A stretch of 64,000 nt of DNA from NCBI GenBank assembly GCA_014898425.1, contig RCSZ01000007.1:1798001-1862000 (forward strand), read 5' to 3'. This DNA comes from Botryotinia globosa. Its lineage: Eukaryota > Ascomycota > Leotiomycetes > Helotiales > Sclerotiniaceae. The stretch's first letter is position 1. The number at the start of each line of letters is the position of its first letter. Below the pieces are notes generated by a model, which was not told the origin of the DNA, made no database searches, and saw only the letters and a list, made by a program, of their open reading frames with translations. The translations under genes were made by a program, and so were the position numbers. Of the stretch, positions 12,154 to 23,596 are shown in pieces.

Positions 12154-12570
12154 TTTGATGAAGATACCGAGACTGAGAGCTTTGAAGTGGCTTCCAAGGC
12201 TGTCGAGATGAACAGCTTAAAATTAATGTTGGTATCAATGTTTGGTTGTTTGGTTGTCTTGTTAAAGAAGATTGATAGAAAGTCAAACACCGGCGCGACC
12301 ATAAATTGGTCTATGTACTATCATGCATAAGCGAACTATTTATTTTAGGTTCACCAGTTCACTTGGAAAGCACCCCCACTTGTACCATGAGGAGCGGGAA
12401 CTACCTAGGTACAATAGTTTCCCTGTGCCTACCTAAGCAAGTGAATAATACTGTACACCGTACCTTCCTTGTATTCACTTGATGAAGGTCCTAATCCTTT
12501 GATATCTCTAAACTTCATTCTCTTGATAAAAACAATTATCGAAGGTTTATGAAGAGATTGAATGTACGAG
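12154..12570. promoter_or_regulatory. bidirectional promoter of PAP1 and the methyltransferase gene
   Basis: The two genes start head to head 417 bp apart. The interval holds the palindrome ACCTAGGT within CTACCTAGGTAC (12401-12412) and another CCTACCTAAG 17 bp later, motifs that recur in other intergenic regions of this window. No TATA box is obvious. Confidence 0.5.
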
Positions 12571-14184
12571 ATGGCCGATTCTAATAATGCTTGGGAGGGC
12601 AACGAGGAAACTCAAAATGATCCTGATGAGAGAAGAGTTCTTCATCAAGCCTTGGATTCTTTCTAGTAAGGATAGTTCTATTTGATGACGGCATCTTTGA
12701 GTCCGATAAGAGGGGGGTCCGGCTAGAATCGTAACACCACCTAATTCATGGGACTATCAAGCGAGTTCTATCTGTGCCATGTTAGGGGGGACCTTTACGT
12801 GTTCGGTGAGCACGGGAGCCGAGGGAATATGATATATGCATGCTCATTGACATACACATATGTCTCTTCTTATTACCACACAAATACATGTACTCTTATT
12901 GACATACACACTAGCCACTACCAAAAGACCGCTCACTACAACACCACTCATCTACGAAGACAAGCCTTCTACGCATTACCTCGAGCTCACTGGGAACTTC
13001 TCGCATCACCACCCATTAATTATCTGAACACCCTAATAGCCGTCGACGACGCTATAGATCAAAATGCCGAACTCTCAGAAGCCATCTTATCAGCGGCCCT
13101 CCCATCCTTCAACCTTCCATATCCCTCTTCAAACTTCAACCCTTCCACCAAATCTCCCGATGATTTCCGAGGTACAGCAACCTCAAGTGATCTCGAAAAA
13201 GCTCGAAGTACCCTCCGGCAAATGTATCGAGACTGGTCTTCCGAAGGAGCAGTCGAACGCGAAGCATCCTACCGCCCTGTAATCCGCGCCCTCCAAGACG
13301 AAAAAGCTAGATCCTCTCCCCTCAAACGCAATATGCGCGTTCTAGTTCCAGGCGCAGGTCTTGGGCGTCTAGTATTTGATCTTTGTATGCAGGGCTTCGA
13401 CGTCGAAGGCAATGAAATTAGTTATCATCAACTTCTTGCCAGCGCCTATATTCTCAATTTCTGTCCCCAAAAGGAAAATCATACTATTTTCCCTTGGGTT
13501 CATTCCTTCTCCAATCACAAAACTCGAAGCAATCATCTCCGATCCGTCAAAATCCCAGATGTTCACCCAGGAGATGCGTTAAATTCCAACCCACAAGCAG
13601 GAGAAATGACAATGAGTGCCTCCGATTTCCTTCTCTTATATGGCGATGAAGAACGTGCCGAATCCTTCGACGCAGTAGCTGCTGTCTTCTTCCTCGATAC
13701 AGCTCCAAACATCATCCGCTATCTCGAAGCTATTCGCAACTGCCTCAAACCTGGCGGCATACTCATAAATATGGGACCACTCCTCTGGCATTTCGAAAAC
13801 AATCCTCCTGGTTCCTCTACCCCTCCATCATCAAAACAACCTAGCGATCAGATTCAAGATCATGGTATTGCCGATCCTGGAAGTATCGAACTTACAAACT
13901 CAGAAGTACTGCTTCTACTTCCTAAGTTGGGGTTTGAGGTCCTTACTTCCTCAACTGATTTACGAGCGCCCTATATTCAAGACCCAAATTCCATGCTACG
14001 AAATACTTATTCGGCTAGTTTTTGGGTGGCGAGGAAGAGCGAGGAGAGAGGAAATGCGAATCATGGACATGCACAGCCACGTGATAATGGTATGCAAGAA
14101 GGAAAACATGAACATGGCATCCCACCCATAATCCGAGAAGAGGATGAAGAAGGAATTGAACCAGCACCGGAAGGCTGGGTATAG
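12571..14184 (+). CDS. carnosine N-methyltransferase-like SAM-dependent enzyme (N2227 family)
   Basis: Family members use S-adenosylmethionine to methylate a histidine nitrogen (carnosine to anserine in animals); the fungal substrate is less certain. Exons 12571-12665 and 12915-14184 join to 454 residues. The 249-nt intron (GTAAGG...ACTAG) restores SFYHYQKTAHYNTTHLRRQ, which leads into the conserved RRQAFYALP. The SAM site is VLVPGAGLGR (about residues 174-183), followed by GNEISYHQL and later DTAPNIIRYLEAI, where acidic and backbone contacts lie in this family. PLLWHF and the C-terminal FWVARK also fit. The tail is acidic and disordered. An ATG three codons earlier (12562) is in frame; the one chosen has a better context (GAG ATG G). 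Translating without the intron adds an implausible N-terminus. Confidence 0.9.
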
Positions 14185-14760
14185 ATTTTTCTGCTTGCGT
14201 TGTGGATAAAGATTTTATGAATAGATGAGCGAGAGTTAAAAAGAGCTAGGTAGACCGATGATAAGATGTATAGAAAACCTTCCAGAGATCGAATACCACA
14301 TGAGCATATAAAATTGAGATAGTATCAAAACCCCAGATCTGATTTAGTGAGCGTGTATCCAGCTCGTGGGCTTTGCTATCTAACTTACCTCGGAAAATAT
14401 AATCCAATGTACATCCGTATGATTTCCTGATACTCATAATCAAAAGAAATAGCCAATGTAAAGTAGAGCTGGTAATTATCTATCGAATATTCCCCTTTTG
14501 CTTTCCTTGACGAGATCAGAAAGACACCAATTGACAATTCTATTCAGTCATATGAATCAAGTGATCGGGTTCCATACAGACAGTACACGAATCGAACCCA
14601 TCATCTCCTCCAACGTACTGCCCCTCCCCTTCTTTCACAACGTCTCTTCATCTACGAAGGAAGGGCGTGGAATGTCCCCTCTCCCCTACCCATCCTCTAG
14701 TATCAACAGGTCTTAGCGATTGCACAACACTAATACAACAAATTGAACTAGATACTAGGT

Positions 14761-14795
<35 letters not shown>

Positions 14796-15462
14796 AAAAA
14801 CTCTATCATATCCAGAACAGGAATCATATAATCTTTATAGTTCAGAATGACCTTGCACAAAACAAAAACGTCATCACAATAAATTTCTCGCAATCTATAA
14901 AGCATTTCACATTCCCTCTCCCTCTCCTTCTCCTTCTCCCTCTCCTTCCCCTTTTCCCCCTCACAACCACCCAACCACCCAACCACCCCTCAAAACAACA
15001 TAACAAAACAAAACAACCATTCAGCACAGACAACGAATCACAAAGAGTAAAGATTCAGCTACATCTACTAATTCCATTGCATACGTATATCCATATTCAA
15101 ACATTCATCCAAACAACTATTTCATGCATCATGTATCATACATCATTCCATCATTCCATCATATTTAAATCCTCGTATCTTCGTATGTGATTTTTTTTCT
15201 TTTCCATATCTTGATTTCCCGATTCCTTAATGTGCAATCTCGTAAACCATTAATCTTCAACTCATTTTCTGCGTGGGGAATATAAAAGCAAAAGTTAAGA
15301 CTCCTAAAGTCCAAACAAAAACAAAAAAACAAATGCGTATCCAATCTAGTACCACCCAATCGTTAAATCGTCTCTTTTCTGATCTTCTGATTTTTTTTCA
15401 TCGCTTCATTTTCCCTCCTTTTCATCTCACATTTCATGTTGCCGAGCCCTTTCTCAACTCAA
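14185..15462. other. convergent intergenic region, simple repeats
   Basis: The region lies between the 3' ends of two converging genes and no gene is seen. It contains a TA dinucleotide run (about 14764-14792), a CTCTCC/CTTCTC pyrimidine run (about 14913-14960), an ACCACCCA run (about 14967-14990) and AACAA-rich sequence near 15000. Confidence 0.55.
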
Positions 15463-16743
15463 TCATAGCCCTTGACTTTTGGCCCCAGTACTCATTCCAC
15501 TCCCCCTTTCACTCCACCTCTGCCGATCCCTCCTACTCTCTCCAAGTCTACTCGGGACGGGACTATGACCACGTTTTCTCTCATCATAATTGTATCCCCT
15601 CCCATGCCATCTTTCCCCCTCTCCTTCATACCCACTATCCCTCTCCCTCTCTCTTTCTTTCTCAACCCTCTCTCTTTCTCTTTCTCTCTCTCTATCCACT
15701 CTACTCCTCTCCCTAGCCCTCGCACTAACCCCACTCCTTGTCCCTGGCGTCCTTCCTCCACTCATAACCGTACTCGCTCCCACCTCACTCCTCTCCCACG
15801 TATCGACCGTCCTAGCTGTACTTCTCGCCCTCGCCCCCCTTGATTTTGGCGTCCTACTTTTCTCCCCCTCTCTTTGAGTCAAAACCGTACTTTCAATATC
15901 GCTTCGCTCCCAACTATCCACACTTCTAGGAACGCTCAACTCTCTTTCCCTGACACTTACACCCGGACTCTTTAAATCCTTTTCTCCAAGTCCGCTTCGC
16001 CCTCGCGATCTATTTCTAGGCGTGGGTGTAAAAATCGTGCTCTCACCCACTTCACTTCTCTCCCATGTATCGATTGTTCTCGCCATACTTCTAGCACGAT
16101 CACGAGCGCCGACTCTAGATCTACGATTCGTGCGTTCGTCTGGACTATCGTGTTCTTCGAATACGACAATTTCATCCTGTTCCTGAGGTTGGATTTCGAC
16201 TCGAGATCGTCTAGGCTTATCTTTCTTATCATTTTCCTCTTCTCCAACAGGGACAATTCTAATTCTCGAATTCGTCGCGTTTGTCATATTTCCGCTGATC
16301 CCCGCTCTTCTCTCCTCCATCTCCCTCATATCTTTCTCTAATTCCGAATCCCTCGGATCAGCCGTAACTTTCGTGCGACTTCTAACCGGTAATTCTCCCA
16401 ATCTCTCCCCAAATCCCTGGCCATAAACCCCCGGTTGTCGAGACTTCCTTCTTTCTCCATTATAACTCGAGTACCCATGTAATTTATCCAGTTTTTCATC
16501 CGGTTCCAATTCCTCCCCAATAATCACCGGCCCACTTCCATAACTAACCACCTCATCTCTTCCCGCTCTATTTCTTCTTCTTCCCAAGTCTCCATTCACG
16601 GCCGTATCTCCTAATAACAAATCATCGGCTGTCATATGACCCTTTTCAGTCCCTGCTCTAGATGTTCGATGAGATCTTCTCTTTTTCTTTTTGCGTCGTC
16701 GATGCATAAGTGATTCTTGATATACAAGCCGGTCTATGTTCAT
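15463..16743 (-). CDS. Arg/Glu-rich hypothetical protein with repeated WERS motifs
   Basis: This single-exon ORF of 426 residues starts at a true ATG. The N-terminus has a basic cluster (HRRRKKKKRRSHR, about residues 14-26), likely nuclear or phospholipid-binding. The middle is charged, with a Glu/Asp patch (EQDEIVVFEEHDSPDE). The C-terminal half contains three imperfect copies of a block centred on R-[TS]-[IV]-D-[TS]-W-E-R-S-[ED], about 45-50 residues apart, each followed by a STxxT/S segment. It ends in a nearly pure Arg/Glu tract (REREREREREKERERE type). No enzyme domain is visible. The DNA of the Arg/Glu tract is a CT-rich quasi-repeat (about 15610-15715), so that part may vary in length between strains. 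The repeated Trp motif suggests a short binding peptide used several times; this is inference. Confidence 0.6.
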   Translation of the reverse strand: MNIDRLVYQESLMHRRRKKKKRRSHRTSRAGTEKGHMTADDLLLGDTAVNGDLGRRRNRAGRDEVVSYGSGPVIIGEELEPDEKLDKLHGYSSYNGERRKSRQPGVYGQGFGERLGELPVRSRTKVTADPRDSELEKDMREMEERRAGISGNMTNATNSRIRIVPVGEEENDKKDKPRRSRVEIQPQEQDEIVVFEEHDSPDERTNRRSRVGARDRARSMARTIDTWERSEVGESTIFTPTPRNRSRGRSGLGEKDLKSPGVSVRERELSVPRSVDSWERSDIESTVLTQREGEKSRTPKSRGARARSTARTVDTWERSEVGASTVMSGGRTPGTRSGVSARARERSRVDRERERERERVEKERERERDSGYEGEGERWHGRGYNYDERKRGHSPVPSRLGESRRDRQRWSERGSGMSTGAKSQGL

Positions 16744-17123
16744 GGAAAATTAGATAATCAGCAAATTGGTCTACTAAGATTGGAGTTTAGAGATGACATC
16801 TCCTCATTACATCATCATTTCATCTAAAGATGGTTCTGATATGTGACGTGATGTGATACAATTATTAAAACTTCAGATAATAAAAAATGCTCTTCTTGAG
16901 CGCTCAGCCATTAATGCTTTGGTATCAATGCCCCCTTTTTAAAAGAAATAAGAAAAAAAATAAAAAGATAACAGCGTAAAATGAACGGTCGTTAATGTTT
17001 GAAAGAAAGCAACCTCTGAAAATGAGAAGTAAACTTCAACGCATCCCCTCGATACAAACATCAAATCAGATCATCAGACGGAAACTAGCCCCCAATAAAT
17101 CAAAAACGCTTATGAATAGTACT
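16744..17123. other. intergenic spacer
   Basis: This is a short AT-rich spacer between two minus-strand genes. It holds the promoter of the WERS-repeat gene and the 3' UTR of the DUF2235 gene. Nothing else is seen. Confidence 0.5.
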
Positions 17124-19261
17124 TTAGGCATCACTTTCACGTCTTGCATCGATTTCTGCTGAGATTAAAGCTCTACGATCATCTGCAGTCGCCTCATCAA
17201 TAACCTTGTGAAACATTCCCTTACCTTTATTCAATAGGAGTAGTTTTCTCTCATATGGACCGAGATTTTCTTCAATAATAGTTTGAATGACGGGCGCGTT
17301 CTTTTCTGTTCCATCATATTCCCACACCCATCTCAGATCGCTGGTTCGTTCATCATCCAATGCTGCTGGAGCTGTTGGACCCCATGTGGCTGTTGGTGGA
17401 ATAGGATCGGTGACTTTGATTCGAATTTGATCTAGGCGCCATGGTCCTTTCTTTAAAAGTGCTGGACACTTATACTTTGTCATATCCTCTTCACCAAGTC
17501 CCCCGAGATCAAGTCGAACTCTTACACTTGAATGGATACGTTCATTAGTATGCGTCATTGGTATTCCAGTTGGAGCGCCAGTATCTGGATCTAAACGATG
17601 GTAAAGACCAGGAGTTCTAGTCTCTTTACCTGCGAGGGTCCACTGATAACTGTTAGTTTACCTGCTTTCCAACGAAAAGCTAAATGATGTTAGAACTTGA
17701 CCAGTAACATGTACTTACAATTCCAGTATCTGAGTTATAAATCTTCCCAAGAGCCCATGGACGAACTGGGTGATGTTTCTCATAAACGGCAGGCGTTGCC
17801 CATTCGTTGATTGGCTTCGAAAACCTAAAGATAGATGTGGAAGGAGGTGGTAAAGTTTCGTAATAGTGGACGCTTTTTTGAAATATTACGTCAATAGCAT
17901 CTTCGTGAAAAGAAACCCCAATGGAGGCAAGCTGATCCATCATCCAGGCCAAAGTAATGTTTGCGATTTCCTGATCATCGTAACCTCCTCCAACATTGGC
18001 ATGGCTTCCTGGGAACCAGACTTGTCGCAAGTCAGTGGGTTCATCTTCGAAATCTCTTATCTCCCAAACGGCGGGACTAAAAGGTCGTCGATGTTCGTCT
18101 AGTGCCAAAGCTTGGAAAGCATGTCTGATGTAGCCAGAAAGATTCGTATCGTGAAACTTGTACTCCTTAGTAGAATGTGGAAGTCCAAGTTTTGCAAGAA
18201 GAGCGATATTTGGAATACCCAAAGATCCTACAGTATCCCACACAGCAACCGCATGAACTCTGATTCTAGAACCATTCGGATCATAAACCCGGGTTAAATT
18301 TTGTTCTACCAATCTCTTCTTGTACTCATCGCCATCCTTTGGTTTGTTTGGAAAAGGTATATCCGGAAAGATATCTTTGTAATTGGCATTTCTGAAGTTT
18401 TCCTGGTCTTTGAATATAGCATAGAAATTCGACATGCCATAACGAGTGAGTAGTCCGATGTCAGAGATCATTCCTGCAACACTTCTGGCAGTGAAGGCAC
18501 CGCGAGAGAATCCAACAAGGATTATTTCATCCCCGGGAGTATAATTGGCGGCAATGAAACTATAAACTTCACGAATGTTCTTGTCGCATGTCAGTATGCA
18601 GTCTAACATCATGTAGAATAATTCTTACCTCGGAAATACCAGTGCCAAGCATACCTCCACTGAGGGTATCCAACATACTACTACCCGTGCCAACACCAGA
18701 ATGATAGTAGATGATCTGATGAGTTCCATCTGGACCATATCTTCTCAGGCATCTTGATAGGCGGGTCACGTTACTTGGAGTCTATGAAGGGGTAAAATTA
18801 GTGGATGAGCTTTGCTTGATTGGCTAGAAATGGAGATGGCGGTGAAGGGGGCATGCTACGATAACGTTGAAAACAAATAACGCCAACCTCAAATTTGATG
18901 AATGAGGTATGTATTTATTATGATGAGAATAAGACGTGTATAACTCACCTGTAATGTACCAGTCGGTTTGTAGGGAATCAGTGTCGGTTTATTGAATCCA
19001 TCATCACTGATATTGATCGTCAACATTTTTGGTCATATGACTTGAATGGAGGGGAATTATAAGAACTTACCTATCCATCCATGTTCCATCACAACATAGA
19101 ACTATACGTTTAGGATGGATGTGCTTTTGACCTTCAAGATCATCCATGTTGTTTCGTGTAACGTGATAATGGTGAAGAGACGGTAGTGTTCTCGGTATGA
19201 CTGAAGGACCGTTTAGTGATGTGAAACCAGGAGGACGTATAATAGAAAAGATTGAATTCAT
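17124..19261 (-). CDS. DUF2235 alpha/beta-hydrolase-like protein (Tle1-type catalytic fold)
   Basis: Minus-strand exons are 19261-19071, 19006-18949, 18781-18629, 18579-17719 and 17642-17124, closing to 593 residues. The family opening RIVLCCDGTWMDSDDGFNKP is rebuilt exactly by the 64-nt first intron. Intron 3 (49 nt, branch TACTGAC) joins GTGISE to NIREVYSFIAANY. The nucleophile elbow is GFSRG, with Ser159 as likely catalytic serine, followed by AFTARSVAGMI. AVWDTVGSLG and WFPGSHANVGGGY carry the expected acidic and His residues. Bacterial relatives are phospholipase effectors; the fungal role is unknown and no signal peptide is seen, so a cytosolic hydrolase is likely. The start chosen is the first ATG in frame; MDDLEGQ further in is an alternative. 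The last intron offers two acceptors 19 nt apart. Confidence 0.88.
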
Positions 19262-20721
19262 ACCGATATTCTCAGAAGGGAATATATATATATATATATA
19301 TATCAACAGTAGAGAATGGATATCAATGATATCAAGGAATGGGTGATCTGATGCGCTTTCCCAAATTGAATCTCAGACGCGTAATGAAGAATCACTTCGT
19401 ACCAAACTCTTGAGTTCCTAGAAACTAGATGTGAGGAGAGGAGTGAAAAACAAATAATTTATACAAGAGTAGAAAGGAGCAAGCCTCTTTCCTTTCCCCC
19501 CCTCGCCCGTGTATGTATTGATTTCTCGATCAGTATTCGCTTGATGCAACAGAACGTATCACAACTTATTTTCAGCCATATCTCAAGAACGTTGCAGTGA
19601 CACTCATCACAAATATGGCTCTCTTTTCAGCACCGATTTGCCGTTATTCTCAAGCCTCCGACATCATTTTGATGGAGGGTATAGCTTGTAATAGATGGAG
19701 TATTTAAGGAATACAATTTTTGCTGTTCTAGATAAACGTTAGGTCGATCAAGGTGGTGTTGAGGTTGACTACCTAGTAAGTGGTTGATGTGGTTGATCAA
19801 ATTTCTTATGTGCTGGTCTCTTTCTTCCGCCTCTTTCTTCCGCCTCTTTCTTCCGCCTCTTTCTATGGATGAAATAACAGCTGCCAATCTCACCGTGCCA
19901 GCCCAGCCAGCCTTACAAATGATTTCATTCAAGGATTAATGGAGCATTCTGAGAAATTTTGAGGAATTTGATTCGTCAAGCCAGCTTAATGTATTTTGCC
20001 ATGTCAGAGGATATGTCATTGGATGAATGGTATAAAACAACTCCATTTTGTTATGTTGTGGACCCGAGGTGGCTTTACATGAACAGTGCGTTGAGAATCT
20101 TTTCTTCACCGTTGTGCCTTGATATGATCAAGAGTTATTTCTCAACCACTTGGCGTTGATGCGATAGATATCATTAGGGAGATGTTTTGACTCGAGATGC
20201 ATTTTTCGTATGAGAAAGTTCTATCGAGAGAAGATAGACACTGGTGCGCGCGAAGTGTGTGTGTGTGTGTGTACTTCGTATGTATGTATGTATATGTGGT
20301 AAGATTATGGTATGATGTGGATTACTTCGTACTAGTCATCATTAGTCCCCGTTTGTAACTTCTGCAGATTATCTATCTGTACAATGTTAACCATTTCTCA
20401 GCTCCTTACCTCGCATTCTGTATATATTGGAAATGATTTACGGACTCGACTCAAGGGATCGATCAACTTTGTGTCACTCCATGAAGAATATGTTACCATA
20501 CTCTTTCAAGTGATTGGAGAAATGTGAGGTTCGTGGCACAAAAATCTCTCATGTCCACGGGTCTTATCTCACTTGCACAAGTCACCAGATAAAGTGATGA
20601 GGGCGGGGTTAATGTCCTTAGCCGTGCCGCTTTCTTGGAGTTTGTCAGAACTCTGGTGTTACAATTTGATAAGACAAACGATCGTGGATACATATATGAA
20701 GTATCATCATGCACAACCAAT
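19262..20721. other. intergenic region, no gene seen
   Basis: This interval separates two outward-facing genes and so holds both promoters. It contains an AT run (19280-19303), three tandem copies of a CTCTTTCTTCCGC-like 13-mer (about 19824-19862), a GT run (20256-20272) and a GTAT run (20278-20296). The frame 19627-19932 on the minus strand is driven by the 13-mer repeat and is not credible. The APH-like frame is open upstream to 20635 but without an ATG. Confidence 0.5.
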
Positions 20722-21765
20722 ATGTCTGTCAAGCAGACGACAGATCTTTTGACTCTGGCTGATGATTTCTACATTCGCAATGGACTCGATCAAGGAGATC
20801 AACTTACTTGTTACGAATTCGTTCAGAATGCTTTCCCAGGGAAGAATATCGAGGAGCCTGCATGTCAAGGATATTGCTCGCTGACTTTTTTGGTGGGAGA
20901 CGATATCGTTATTCAATTTCGACCTGATAGATATCGATTGAATCTCATGACAACTCATGCTGCACGAGAGATATACGGGAAGTTTTGCCCTCGAATCACT
21001 CATGTTACCAGTCTCCCGAAATCCGGATTGTTAGTATATTCGATGAACCGATTACCTGGTGTCTCATTTCAAGATTTCCGAGCAAGCAACACATCCATAG
21101 CTACCAACACCGAAACTCGAGCAATGTTATGTAAAGATTTCGCCGCATTTCTCGCAGTAGGATGGCATCGAAAAGATTGTGTATCTCTTCCGCGTGGTAT
21201 TGTAGGATCATCATTGCTATCTCGCCTTAAATTACTATGCAATGATCTACCAATCCGATTCCAGCCATTAGCTAAAAGAATTCGCAAAGATATGCGATTC
21301 GTTGAATCTATGCCATGGGTACTAACTCACGGCGACATAATTTCAAGCAATATCATGATCAACCCCCTTACGCACCACCTTACTGGACTTGTTGATTGGG
21401 CAGAAGCCGAGCCTCTACCATTTGGAACCTGTTTCTATGGACTCGAAGAAATTCTCGGTGAAATTACGCCCGTCGGTTTTCATTACCATACCGATGCGAC
21501 ATATCTGCGAAAGGTTTTCTGGGCAGAGATCGTCAATCTGATCCCCGAGCTGAAACAAGATGAGTTGATGAGAACAGTTAGACTTGCGAGGGATTTGGGA
21601 GTATTGCTTTGGCACGGTATTGCATGGGACGACGGTGCCATTAATCGAGTTGTAATGGAGGAGAGAGACGAGGATGCAGATGAGATAAGGAGATTAGATG
21701 CTTTCTTGGATACTGATGTTAGAGTCCAGATTACTTCTGAACCAGAGCATTCGTCAAAGCTTTAA
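20722..21765 (+). CDS. APH/choline-kinase-fold phosphotransferase-like protein
   Basis: This intronless ORF has 347 residues from the ATG at 20722. The aminoglycoside-phosphotransferase signature is clear: THGDIISSNIMI provides the catalytic-loop Asp205 and Asn210, and GLVDWAEAEP provides the metal-binding Asp225. The N-lobe contains DDIVIQFRPDRY, where the nucleotide-binding lysine of classical members appears replaced or shifted, so activity is uncertain. Such fungal APH proteins are numerous and mostly act on unknown small molecules rather than on antibiotics. The frame is open upstream but starts there with TTG, which is unlikely in a eukaryote. No signal peptide or membrane span is seen. 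Confidence 0.8.
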   Translation: MSVKQTTDLLTLADDFYIRNGLDQGDQLTCYEFVQNAFPGKNIEEPACQGYCSLTFLVGDDIVIQFRPDRYRLNLMTTHAAREIYGKFCPRITHVTSLPKSGLLVYSMNRLPGVSFQDFRASNTSIATNTETRAMLCKDFAAFLAVGWHRKDCVSLPRGIVGSSLLSRLKLLCNDLPIRFQPLAKRIRKDMRFVESMPWVLTHGDIISSNIMINPLTHHLTGLVDWAEAEPLPFGTCFYGLEEILGEITPVGFHYHTDATYLRKVFWAEIVNLIPELKQDELMRTVRLARDLGVLLWHGIAWDDGAINRVVMEERDEDADEIRRLDAFLDTDVRVQITSEPEHSSKL

Positions 21766-22521
21766 AGAGCGCCATATATTCAACTAGGGCATGGAAAGAC
21801 CGGCCTGAACTCCGATGACCAATTTACATGACGATTTACAACTTCCATCCATACGATACGCTGCGAGAACGCGACCTACCTCGTTGAGAGCAAGCTGATA
21901 GCTATATCTCATACCATCATCCAATTCTGTTCTCCGAGCTGATTGAGAGTGCCAAGCAAGAATTATCTATTTCAACAATATTCAATTCTTGGCAGCATCA
22001 ACACCTCTCTTGCCTCCGCCCTAAAGAGACACCAGCAACTTGTCCTCCTTCTATCCCCTCGTCTTTTCTGATGCATAATATTGATTTATCACGATTCTAC
22101 TTTTACTATTTGAAGACTTCGAGTTTCTTTTATATTGGAAGATCGGGCCTCACTATCTTACATATGTAGATCTATACATACATGTCGCACTTTTCTTTTC
22201 AACCTGGATCACATCTTTATTTCTTTATTTTTAGCAGATATTTTTCTTTGACATAATTTTCATGAATCGGATACTCATTTGAGCAAGACATGACAGTTGG
22301 TAGCCTTTTTATTCGGATTTTATTTGTTGTCTGGGTATTGTTGCTCGTAATTTATTTCTCTATTCAAAATTAATATTCTATTTACATGGAATGAAATGCC
22401 TACTTTGTATTCGAACGCTATATACTTATAGATATACTACATCTACCTTCCACTTCAAGGTATGTCCCAGTGCTCTGAATGTGAGTTATAAATCGCAAAC
22501 CACAAATCTGAAGCTCCCAAT
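21766..22521. other. convergent intergenic region
   Basis: This is 3'-flanking sequence between converging genes, T-rich toward the right. No gene, repeat or RNA structure was recognised. Confidence 0.5.
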
Positions 22522-23596
22522 CTAAAGTTTCGCTTTCTCCCCACCCTCGTCAATTGCTTCACCTCTACTCAACACATCCCCCCCATCAACCACCAAGTTA
22601 GCCCCATTAACATGACTTCCTGCCCTACTAGCCAAGAAAACCACCGCGCCAGCAATATCTTCCGGTTTTCCCAATCTCCCATTCGGCACTGCTTTAGACA
22701 TCTTCGCAACTCCCCCTTTAGACTCCATAAGCACATTGGCCATTTTCGATGGAAAGAATCCGGGAGAAATGGCATTGCAAAGAATGTGACGGGGACCGAG
22801 TTCGACAGCGAGATTTTTGGTGAGATGGATTGCCGCAGCTTTAGAAGCCGCATACCCAATTGCGGAGTTGGGGCCTGGGGGAGCGACGGAGAGACCGGCG
22901 ATGGAGGCTGTCACAATTACACGGGAGGGTTCTGAAGCGCTGGCGCGCGCTTGAAGGAGAGGTGCGAATCTGGGGGTTTGTTAGCGGATTGATTGAATTT
23001 GTATGGAGGGGGGTTTGGGGGAAAGAAGGGAAGATGGGGTACGTACAATCTCACCGTTCCAAAAACACTCTTGACGTTTAAATTCATTACTTTCGCAAAC
23101 GCATCGTCGGGATGGGTATCGAATTTTTCTCCCCACGAGGCTCCCGCATTTGCAAATAAGATGTCGATATGATCTGTGGTTTTGGAGACTTCGGATACCA
23201 AATGCTGGATACCTTCAATAGTTGATATGTCTGCGGGGACGGAAACGGCTTTTGCACCCGGAGAGAGATTGGGAAGGGAATTGAGAGTTGCGACAGCGGC
23301 TTCGCAGGCGGAAGCTTTGCGGGATGTGATGTAGACGATGGAGCAGCCGGCTTGGAGGAAACTAAGAGTAGAGCGGGAGTTAGTGGCTGGAAGGGGTGGG
23401 ATGAATGATAAATGACTAGTGTCAATGGATTTCCGCCCGGAAGGAAAAGTGTTTTTCACACTTAATGAAACGGAATTACTCACGCAGAAGCAGCATGTAA
23501 TCCCAATCCTCTCGATCCCCCAGTAACCACCGCGATCTTCCCCTTTAGGGAAAACAGAGACCCAAAGTCATGGAGTTGCGTGTCGTAACTAGACAT
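22522..23596 (-). CDS. short-chain dehydrogenase/reductase (classical SDR)
   Basis: Minus-strand exons 23596-23484, 23361-23047 and 22969-22522 join to 291 residues. The Rossmann cofactor motif TGGSRGLG is at residues 25-32, NAGAS follows in exon 2, and the catalytic Ser165, Tyr182 and Lys186 (YAASK) are intact. ISPGFFPSKM and the C-terminal NLVVDGG fit the fold. No Asp follows beta-2 at the usual NAD-selecting place (ITSRK instead), so NADP(H) is the likelier cofactor. The closest general type is the gluconate/3-oxoacyl reductase-like group; the substrate cannot be told. Introns are 122 and 77 nt with GTGAGT and GTACGT donors. No biosynthetic cluster surrounds it. Confidence 0.92.

Noticed and set aside
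17680..18612. DUF2235 exon starting at 18612 with a 26-nt intron before it
   Set aside because: A 26-nt intron is below the fungal minimum. A 49-nt intron with a CTGAC branch gives the conserved GISE-NIREVYSFI join.
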